Assembly (NCBI GenBank): GCA_044239865.1
Contig: JBIIAO010000001.1
Location: 372,001 to 436,000, forward strand
Direction: 5' to 3'
Source: CAIZGX01 sp044239865
Lineage (GTDB): Bacteria; Bacteroidota; Bacteroidia; Flavobacteriales_D; Sanyastnellaceae
Length of the DNA: 64,000 bases
In this document: piece after piece, positions 18,182 to 28,700 of the stretch
How the letters are laid out: every line of letters starts with the position of its first letter
Position numbering within the stretch: the first letter of the stretch is position 1
The notes under the pieces: generated by a model
The model's database searches: none
Told to the model about the DNA's origin: nothing
The model's input: only the letters and a program-made list of their open reading frames with translations
Program-made: the position numbers and the translations under genes

Positions 18182-19768
18182 ATGGCCAGTGCGCAAGAAG
18201 AAATAGGAAGAAGAAGAACGTTTGCAATTATCTCTCACCCCGATGCGGGTAAAACAACATTGACTGAAAAGCTTTTGCTTTTTGGTGGTGCAATACAAAC
18301 GGCAGGTGCTGTAAAAAGCAATAAGATTACCAAAACTGCCGCATCCGATTTCATGGAGATTGAAAGACAGAGGGGAATCTCTGTTGCAACTTCGGTTATG
18401 GTATTTGAATATCAGGGCAAGCAAATTAATTTGCTTGACACTCCCGGTCACAAAGATTTCGCGGAAGATACGTATCGCACCCTAACAGCGGTGGACAGTG
18501 TAATTCTTGTTGTTGATAGTGTGAAAGGTGTTGAAACGCAGACTGAGCGATTGATGGAAGTTTGTCGCATGCGTGATACGCCAGTGATTGTTTTCGTAAA
18601 TAAGATGGATTTGGAAGGACGCGATGGTTTCGATATTCTGGATGAATTGGAAACGAAGCTGTCTATTAAAGTTCAACCACTTTCTTGGCCAATATCAAAG
18701 GGATTCAGCTTCAAAGGCGTTTACAAACTTTACGATAAGAGTATTAATTTATTTGCTTCGAATAAAACCAAGGTGGAGGAGAACATCGTTCATATAGAAG
18801 ATTTGAACGATCCAATTCTTGATGAGTTGGCCGGTCAATATGCCGATGAATTGCGTCAAGATGTTGAGCTCATTAGCAATGTATACGATCCGTTCGATGT
18901 TGAAGCGTACAAAGCAGGAAAGTTAGCTCCTGTTTTTTTCGGGTCAGCTATGAATAATTTCGGGGTTCGTGAATTGTTAGAGAAGTTCATTGAGATTGCA
19001 CCGACTCCACGTTCTCGTGATACAGAGACGAGAGAAGTAGAACCAACCGAAGCGAAGTTCAGTGGATTCGTTTTCAAGATACACGCGAATATCGATCCGC
19101 GTCACCGCGATCGCATTGCGTTCTTGCGCGTGTGCAGTGGGAAATTTGAGCGAAATAAGTTCTACAAGCATGTTCGCTTAGCGAAAGAATTTAAATACCC
19201 TAATCCTGTTACGTTCATGGCGCAAGCAAAGTCAACCATTGACGAAGCTTATCCGGGCGATGTAGTTGGATTGTACGACACTGGAAATTTCAAGATTGGA
19301 GATACGCTTACGGAAGGTGAGAACATGATGTTCAAGGGCATTCCAAGTTTCTCTCCAGAGATTTTCAAAGAATTGGTGAACCGCGATCCAATGAAGACGA
19401 AGCAATTGGACAAAGGAATTCGTCAACTTACTGAAGAAGGAGTAGCGCAAGTCTTCTTCCAGGAGCCGGGTTCACGCAAGATAGTAGGAACAGTCGGTGA
19501 ACTTCAATTTGAAGTAATTAAATACCGATTGGAAAACGAATATGGCGCGAAATGTATTTTCGAACCGAAGTCTTATTACAAAGCTTGCTGGATCACGACA
19601 ACCGATCCCGCAAAGCTCACAGAATTTTTGCGCATTAAAGGAAACAACATTGTGAAAGACAAAGAAGATCGCGATGTGTTCTTGGCGCCGAGTCAGTTCA
19701 TGCTAGACATGGAAAAGCAGAACTATCCGGAATTGAGTTTCCACTTCACCAGTGAATTAGACGCATAA
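18182..19768 (+). CDS. prfC: Peptide chain release factor 3
   Basis: Translational GTPase that recycles RF1/RF2 from the ribosome after peptide release. The 528-residue protein has the G1 loop SHPDAGKTTLTEK, the switch region near ERQRGISV, G3 DTPGHKDF and G4 NKMD, followed by the RF3-specific middle domain and the C-terminal part with QLQFEVIKYRLENEYGA-like sequence. Length is normal for RF3. It is the last gene of the S41 peptidase-DUF1573-prfC unit and ends at a bidirectional terminator shared with the convergent giant gene. Confidence 0.97.
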   Translation: MASAQEEIGRRRTFAIISHPDAGKTTLTEKLLLFGGAIQTAGAVKSNKITKTAASDFMEIERQRGISVATSVMVFEYQGKQINLLDTPGHKDFAEDTYRTLTAVDSVILVVDSVKGVETQTERLMEVCRMRDTPVIVFVNKMDLEGRDGFDILDELETKLSIKVQPLSWPISKGFSFKGVYKLYDKSINLFASNKTKVEENIVHIEDLNDPILDELAGQYADELRQDVELISNVYDPFDVEAYKAGKLAPVFFGSAMNNFGVRELLEKFIEIAPTPRSRDTETREVEPTEAKFSGFVFKIHANIDPRHRDRIAFLRVCSGKFERNKFYKHVRLAKEFKYPNPVTFMAQAKSTIDEAYPGDVVGLYDTGNFKIGDTLTEGENMMFKGIPSFSPEIFKELVNRDPMKTKQLDKGIRQLTEEGVAQVFFQEPGSRKIVGTVGELQFEVIKYRLENEYGAKCIFEPKSYYKACWITTTDPAKLTEFLRIKGNNIVKDKEDRDVFLAPSQFMLDMEKQNYPELSFHFTSELDA

Positions 19769-19797
19769 AAAAAAAGCCCCGAAGGGCTTTTTTTATC
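19767..19797. terminator. Bidirectional terminator between prfC and the giant surface-protein gene
   Basis: A stem AAAGCCC / GGGCTTT around CGAA (19773-19790) is flanked by A's on the left and T's on the right, so it can terminate transcription from both sides. The stop codon of the minus-strand giant gene (19793-19795) lies within the T-tract, so the gene ends right at its terminator. Confidence 0.9.
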
Positions 19798-22700
19798 TTA
19801 TTATGGTAACGTGACCTGTAACAATTCGGTCGGGTTGTGGGTCATCGGCTCGAGCTTTTTTTCTGTACACAACTCGGTAGGTGTAGACGTCGTTTTGAGC
19901 GTAATAGTTATCATCTCCCGGATTGTGTTCTTTTGAGTTTCCAATCCACGCTTCGTCTACGTCGTTTGTTTGAAATATTTTAACTCCCCATCTGTCATAT
20001 ATTGTGAATTCATAAAATTCAATTCCTTCTGTGCTTGAGAAAGATGGTTTGAAAACATCATTCACTCCGTTGTAATCCAAAGGTGTAAACGCACTTGGAA
20101 CAAAAACTACAATTCCTTCAACATGAAGTATTTCCGTTGCTATATCGAAACAGTTGTATTCGTTAGAAACGGTAAGTTGAACGAGGTAGTTATCGATGTT
20201 TTCGTAGGTATGTGTTGGATTCGAATCTGTGCTGAAGTTAGAATCGCCAAAGTCCCAGTTGTAATTTGTTCCACCGACACTGTAGTTGTAAAATTCGAAA
20301 TATGGATATACAATATCTGCTGTGAGCGTATTGGTTAGAAAACTAGCAGTTGGCGTTGGATGAACAATCAAGAAATTTTGAAAAGTTAACGTGTCAACGC
20401 ATCCTAGGTTACTAGTAAGGATGGCTTCAATCGAATAAACTCCCTGCTGACCGTAATAGTGAGTAACAGTTGAAGGGTTTAGTAGATTTAAAATTGTTCC
20501 ATCTCCAAAGTCCCATGTAGACGTTGCGATATTTGTTCCCGTTACCGCGAATTGAGCTGTAGTTCCCAAACACAATTGGTTATTTGGGATATTTAGTTGT
20601 GCAGTTGGTAAATCGTAAATAATGAAGTCATTGGTTATCGAATCGGTGCAACCGAATTGATTTGTAGCTACAAGTTCAACAGGATGAATTCCTGAAGAGT
20701 TGAATGTTGTTTGATACGTTGCCAAGGAATTACTATAGCTAATTCCACCAATATTCCAGATGTATGGAGCTACGGCAAATGTGGACGTGTTTTGCATGGT
20801 TGCATTTACAGGGGGGTAAAAACAAGCTTCAGGTTGATCAAAAGTAAATGCGGCAATCGGTTGTGGGTTTACTTGAACGGTTGCGTTTGCGCTCGAACTG
20901 CAGGTAAGCAGAGGAATAGTCGGGTAGAAATTGCTCGCGTTAATAGTAACGTTATAGTTTAATGGTGCATTACTTTGATTAATATACAAGTGATTTGGAG
21001 TGGAAGTAGTTACACCATCGCCCCAGTTATATGTGTACGTAGAGACTGGTAAATTAGCAATACTTGTAAGTAATGGACTGCAACCGGTTTGGTTATTGAA
21101 AATTGCAGTGCTCAAATCAGGAGTCTCGTAAATTGTTATATTCTCGACAACTGTCGTTGAACAGATAGTTCCAGAGGTAGTCTGAAATGCTGTAAGTTCA
21201 ATAGGAAATTGTGTGCCTGTGCTTGAGCCGTTTTGAAACAATACACTTTCTGAATTTAAATTTGAAGTTCCGAGGATTCCGAAATTCCAAAAATAGGATA
21301 TACCGACATTTTGGTTATTTGAAGTAGAAGCGTTGAAATCTAAGCTACTTCCCTCACAGACAAACATTCCCGATGAATTAATCTGTGGAAGAGGTGTAGG
21401 ATACACGTTCACAACTTGATTAGAAGTCGTTGTGCAATTCAATTGCGGAGTGGTTCCATAACTACTTGTTGAAGTAACAATTACGGGATATGATAATAGA
21501 CCTGTTCCATTATTCGAATAGGTGTGTGTATTCGTGAAATTGGTGTTGCCATCTCCCCAATTTACTTGATTACTTGCGCTTGGTAGATTCGAAATAATTA
21601 CATTGAGATTGCTGCAACCTGATGTTGAATTGAAAGTAATAGGTGTTAAATCAGGAGTGTCATAAACGATAATTGATGAGTTCGCTATTGCAGAACAAGT
21701 AACTCCTAGTGTTGTTTGGGACGCCGAAAGTGCAATGGGATAACTTAACCCTCCTGGACTTCCCACAGTGAAATTGAATGAGGTATTAGCATTGGTAGAA
21801 TTCGAAAGATTTCCGATGTTCCAAGAATAACCTACTCCTGAATTTTGATTGTTCTGTGTTGAAGCGATAAAGTTTACAAGCTGTCCCTCGCAAGTATTTA
21901 TGGTTGAGGATGAAATAACAGGCAACGGAGTTGGGTGAATGGTAATTTGCTGATTGCTTGTTGAAGTGCAAACCAAGTTAGGAATTGTAGGATAGGTGAT
22001 GCTTGAGTTTATACCAAGATTGTAGGTGATTACCGCCCCAGTATTGTTTAAATAATTATGTGAATTAGAGGTGTTTGTTATTCCATCTCCCCAAATGATA
22101 GTATTTAAATTATTCGGGAGATTTGCTACTTGAACATTGAGTAAGCTGCATCCGTCAGTCGTGTTGTATGATACGGAACTTAAATCTGGATTGCTATAGA
22201 CATGGATTATTGTGCTCACAGAATTAGTGCAATTAGATCCTGTATTGTTTGGAGATGAAACCGTCAAGGTCACGGGGATATTTTGTCCAACATTGGTGCC
22301 CGTTACGAAATTAAATGATGTGTTTTGCGTATTTGATGTGCCAGCACCTCCGAAGTCCCATGCATATCCAAAGCCACTTCCACCCCCAGTTATACTTCCC
22401 GAAAAATTAACAGTAGTACCTGCGCAAATATTGATTTGTGATGCCGAAATATTTGGAATAGGATTGGCGAAGACTGCAATATTCGTATAAATCGTATCAT
22501 TAGCGCATCCGTCTGTTACGACTAAATAAGGATTGTAATTTTGGGAAATGTTATTAACTGCGAGGTAGGTAAACTGAACTGTATTCTGATTGGAAATAAC
22601 AGTGTTTAGCGGGTCGTCCAAGTGCCAAGTTGCAGATAAATTTGTATTGAAAGTAGTGTTATTTAAAGTCACAGTCAACGGTGAACAGCCGGCGTCTATC

Positions 22701-25700
22701 GATGTAGTAAATCCTCCTTGAACGTTGTCTGGAAGTACAGTTATGCTGTCGCTGTATGTGTCTGTTCCGCATGCATTGGTAAGTGTAAGTGTAATAGGGT
22801 ATACATGCGTTACAGAATCACTCGGGAAAAAAACAGACGTTAAATTCGGATTGTATGAGGTGAAATTTCCGTACGTCCAAGTATATCCAATTGGTTCTCC
22901 AACGGAAATGTTATTCACCATAAGGGTGCTGCCTGAGCAAATTGTATGAGTGGGTAGGGTGAAATTTGCAACAGGTGTAGGAAGCACTGTGATGACTTGT
23001 TGAGATGTAACAGTTCCGCATGCGTTCGTTACTGCGAGGGTAACAATGTAGTCTGTTGTAATATCGCCTTGAAGGTATGTTGCACTTGGTGGATTAATTA
23101 AGGTTGAAGATGAAAACGTATTGTTCCAAGAAACCGTATCAGGAGCGAATGTCCAATCGTAGCTGGTTACATATTGGCCAGTACTCAAATTTGTAAAGCC
23201 AACTGTCAGAGGTGCACAACCGTTATTTAAATCAGTGCTGAAGTTAGCAACGGGCTGCTCATAAATCTGAATAACGGAATTTAAAGTGTCTGTGCATCCA
23301 TATGAATTGATTGCTACCATTTCAATTGTGTGATCACCCAAAACAGCAAAAACTGGAGGAGTAGGATTTGCTAGTAAACTATATAGCGAGCCATCAATGG
23401 ACCATTCGTATGATCCAATTGTAGCATCTCCATTGCTCAAAGGAATCGGAGAGTTTATGCAACCAATAGTGGGTAATGTGAAAGTCCCAATCGGATTCGG
23501 ATTTATTGTAACCAAGATTGAATCAAGCGCATTACATCCTGTTGCATTATTCGTAAGGTTTGTAACATAAAAGAATTCGGTAGGTGCGTTTCCAACTGGA
23601 TCTGGTAATGTTACACTAATGACACTCGGTCCATTGTTTTGACCTAAATAGTTCGCCGAAGGATTTGGCAACCAGTCATACGTATATGTATTTGCATCGG
23701 GAGTATACTGTATGGAAGTTCCAGCAAGATCAGAACAAAAAGTGTAGTTCGAGTTATTGAGAGCAGGCAATGGATTAACAACTACAACAATTGAAGTGTT
23801 AGGTTGAATCGCACATTGCGGCACCTGGTCATAAGCTATATTGGTTACGACATAGGTCGTTGTTTGAGATGGAGTAACAGTGTAAAAAGGGTTAGCTCCA
23901 TTGTAATTTTCTATAGTTGTACTTTGTCCATTTGCTGTATACGTTATATCATACAGCCCGCTTGAAGGAGTGAACGCAAAGTTTATATCAGATGATTCTA
24001 AAAGACAAATAGTTTCTCCTCCCGTAATTGCTACAATTGGATAAGGGTGAATAATGACTTGAGAAACATTTGATGTAATACTTGGGCAACCTCCTCCACT
24101 TGCAAATGATACAACACAATAATAATAATATGTGCCGGCAACATTTGAGGAAGGGGTAAAAATATTATTGGTCTCAGTATTCATCAGCGTTCCTCCAGCT
24201 GAAGAATTTGTGGAATTAGAATACCACTGATAAGTTGCAGTGCCTGTCCCATAAATAAAGGTGGCAACTAAGTTGGCTGTTGAAGCGTTCAAGCAACGTT
24301 CTTGTGTGTTTAAAGGCTGAGGAGAGAATTGAGGAGCTTGATTCACTATAACAGAATAGGGCGTAGAACTTACACCGCAATTAGCTCCTGTTTGAGTGAT
24401 AGCACAAAAATAATATTGGGTTCCAATAATATTACTTGGAGGTATGTAGGAGTTTGAAGTAGCTCCAGAGATTATGGTTCCTCCAATATTGGTATTTGTT
24501 GTGTTAGAAAACCATTGATATGAGGCATTTCCTGTTCCTCCTGTAATGTTAACAGATATTTGTGAGGTGGCGGTGTTTTGACAAACAGATTGTGGTGTCG
24601 ATGGCTGCACAGTAACTAAAGGATCGGCAATAACAATTACGGCGGCATTGGCAGAGGTAAGTGCGTCGCAACCTGATCCTGTAAAGTTGATTGTTACGTA
24701 ATAGTTGAAAGTGTCTGAGGCAAAAAGTGTAGGTGGCGTATACGTACTGTTAACAGCACCTGCAATGGCAACAGCGGGTGATGTGCTGAACCACTGATAT
24801 GCAGGTGTTCCAACCCCACCAGCATAGGAAACGTTAAGAGGTGCTGGAATTGTTCCTCCATCACAAATTGTCTGAGTGGTTGTTGGTTGCAATGAAATTG
24901 AAGGGTCAGGTGCAACAATGACTTGTCCTGTGCTCGAAGTTATACTTGAACATCCGCCTCCTGCCAGAGCCACCTCAACGTAGTAATAAGTTGTTCCAGC
25001 TAAAGATGTGGGTGGAGTGAAACATGAATTTGTTGCGCCAATAATGATTGTACCCCCTGAATTGTTGTTGAGGGTATTACTATACCATTGATAGGCCGGC
25101 GTTCCGGTTCCACCTGAATAGTTTGCACACATTTGATTTGCCGTTCCACCAATGCAAACATTACTCGATGCCGGAGGATTGTCAAATGTAGGCGCTGGGT
25201 TCACTATGATTTGAACAGCAGGTGAGTTCACCGCGCAGTTCGTTCCGCTTTGGGTAATCATACAGTAGTAGTAGGTTGTTCCCGTGTTGGCAACCGGTGG
25301 TGAAAAGGATAGTGCAGTAGCACCGGAAATAATAGTTCCTCCTGTATTTGAGTTTGTATTGTTTGAATACCATTGAAAAGAAGGCGTCCCTTGCCCGTTA
25401 GAAACAACCACCGACAACGGTACAACTGATCCGGCATTCTGACAATATGTGGCACCGGAAGAAATAGTTGCAGTAGGATCTTCAACAACATAAATGTCTG
25501 CGATACTTGAAGATTGAATGCCACATCCAGCACCTGACAAACTTATAATTACATAATAGCTGCTCGTATCAGCTACCGAAAATAAGGGTGGCGTATAAGT
25601 GGAAGATGTTGCTCCACTAATTGCAACACTTGATGGAGAGCTATACCATTGGTAACTTGGAATTCCCGTTCCTCCTGAATATTCAACGCTTAAGGGGGTA

Positions 25701-28700
25701 GATATGCTTCCTCCAGCGCAAATGGTTTGTGAGGGATTTGGTTGGAGTGAAATAGTAGTGTTCGAAGTAACAACGACTTGTCCTGTGCTCGAAGTAATAC
25801 TTGAACATCCGCCCCCTGCAAGTGTAACCACAGCATAATAGTAAGTTGTTCCAACGGCAGATGCCAAGGGAGTGTAGCATTCATTAGTTTCGCCACTAAT
25901 GATTGTCCCACCTGAATTGATATTATTTGTATTACTGTACCATTGATACGCAGGTGTTCCAGTCCCACCAGAATAGGTCGCACACATTTGATTTACCGTT
26001 CCTCCTAAGCAAACATTACTTGAAGCCGGCGGGTTGTTAAATGTAGGTGCGGGATTCACATTCACCTCACTGCTGGCGCTTGTAGCCGAACAACCCGATA
26101 CAGGAGTTGAAACCACGCAATAGAAATTAAATGTTCCAATTGCTGCGGTTGAAGGAGTGAAAGTTTGGCTGTTTGCTCCGGGCATTGCAGTTGGGGGAGT
26201 CGTATTACTGTACCATTGATAAGACAATATCCCTGTTCCACCTGATGCCGATACCGATATAGCTGATGCTGGGGCGTTTTGACATAAAGTCTGTGTGCTA
26301 GTTGCCGGATTACTCACTGCGGGATCATCAACAATAATTACTTCAGCCAACTGAGAAACGACATTTCCGCAGCCATTTCCAGCATTCGAAACCATACAGT
26401 AGTAATAAAGTGTATCTACTGTATTGAATGCAGGTGGTGTATAGGTTGAATTTGTGGCACCTGAAATAAGTATGCCTCCGATATTCGTTGGGTTACTATT
26501 GGAATACCATTGATATGAGAAAGCTCCAATGCCCGTCCCTGGTTCCATTGTCACCGAAAGCGGCGTAGCGGTTCCTCCAACACAAATGGTCTGAGTGGTT
26601 GTTGGCTGTGCTAAAATTGATGGGTCAGGTATAACATCGACTTGCCCAGTGCTCGAAGTAATGCTTGAGCATCCACCTCCTACTAATGTTACTAAAGCAT
26701 AGTAGTAAATTGTCCCAACGGCCGATGTCGAAGGAGTGAAGCACAAATCAGTTGCCCCAACAACAGCGGTGCCACCAAAATTGTTGTTTGTACTATTGCT
26801 GTACCACTGATACGAAGGTACTCCGGTGCCACCGGAATAGGTAGCACACATTTGACTTGCCGTCCCCCCAACGCAGACATTGCTTGAAGTCGGCGGATTG
26901 TTAAATGTAGGCGCGGGATTCACAATCACCTCACTGCTGCCGCTTGGTGCTGAGCAACCCGATACAGGAGTGGTAACCACACAATAATAATTGAATGTTC
27001 CAATTGCTGCCGTTTGTGGGGTGAAAGTTTGGCTGTTTGCTCCGCTGATTGCAGTTGGAGGAGTGGTATTGCTAAACCATTGATAAGACAATGTTCCGGT
27101 TCCACCTGACGCCGATACCGATATGGCCGAAGCTGGAGCGTTTTGACATAAAGTTTGGGTTGTCAATATCGGATCATTTATGCCAGGATCTTGTACCACT
27201 ATGACTGTGGCTACCTGAGAAATAACACTGCCACAACCATTACCAGAATTCGTAACGACGCAATAGTAATAGAAATTGTCGTCAATGTTGAAAGTGGGTG
27301 GGATGTATGTTGCATTGGTTGCTCCTGGAATAATTACTCCTCCAGAATTAGATGCTGAAACGTTGGAATACCATTGATAAGTGAAAGCTCCAACACCTGT
27401 TCCCGTTTGCATTGACACCGATAGTGGTGCCGCAATTCCACCAACACAGATGGTTTGAGTCGATGTTGGTTGAGCGGCAATTGCGGGATCAGGAAGAATT
27501 ATCACCCCTCCAACATTCGAGTAAATATTAGAACAACCTCCAGCACTGAAGCTAACAATACAATAGTAGTATGTGGTGTCGGGTAGAGTTGAATTCGTAT
27601 TTGGCGGAGTATAGGTATTCGAAGTTGCACCCGGAATAATTGTCCCCCCAGAATTGACTGCTGTCGTATTTGAATACCATTGATAGGAAATAGTTCCCGT
27701 TCCTCCTGAAGTTGTTACTTGCAAAGAATCGGTTGTACCGCCGTTGCAAATTATTTGAGTAGTAAATGGAGGGTTTGTAAATACAGGACTTTCTACAATT
27801 ATAATCTGAGAAGGGGCCGATGCAACGCTACAATTTGCAACGGGTTGAGAGATTATGCAGTAATAATAAAATGTTCCGGGGGTAATTGAAGGAGGAGTGA
27901 AAGTGGGAGATGTCGCACCCGCAACAGCTATTCCGCCAGCATTTGAATTGGTCGAATTAACATACCATTGATAGGAGAACGTACCACTTCCTCCAGTCGC
28001 TGTCACCGATAAGGTAGCAATATTTCCTGCAGGAGTGTTTTGGCAATAAGTAATTGGAGGAGAAGGCTGGCTGGTGATCAAAGGGTCGTTTATAACAACA
28101 ACTGAAATGACATCTGAAGAATCTGCCGTGCATCCGCTTGCAGAAGTATTAATGGTTACTGAATAGTTGTAGGTATTCGCCGTTGTGAAAATGGGAGGTG
28201 AGTATGTTTGAGTATTTGCGCCTTGAATTGGAGTTGAAACTCCGTTAGTTATTGTGCTCCATTGGTAAGATGGTGCTCCGAAGCCATTCGAATAAGAGGC
28301 AGATAGAGGATTGGGTAAACCACCACCCACGCAAATGGTTTGAGTTAATGGATTTGAAAAAGCTATTGGATCTGCGAGAACCACAGCTGGAATAATGCTT
28401 GAAGTAATAGCAGTACAATTGGGATTTTGTGTGAAGGTCACAACGCAGTAATAATATCTTGTACCAACTGCGTCTGCAGGTGGGATGTAGCTAGGAAACA
28501 CAGCACCTGCAATGAGTGTTGCCCCCGTTGTGCTGGCAATTGTGTTTGAGTACCATTGATAAGAAGGGCTTCCTGTGCCGAGATAATTAACAGCAACACT
28601 TAGAGCATTGAACGTACCTCCAATGCAGAGGCTATCGGGTTGTATGGGCTGTAAACTGAAAGTGGGTTGTGGAGATACCACAATTGTTTGGGTGCATGCA

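Noticed and set aside
24000..28700. Regularly spaced similar DNA segments that could be mistaken for a CRISPR-like or satellite array
   Set aside because: The segments lie in frame within one long open reading frame and encode Ig-like modules; spacing follows codons, and no short identical repeats with unique spacers are present.
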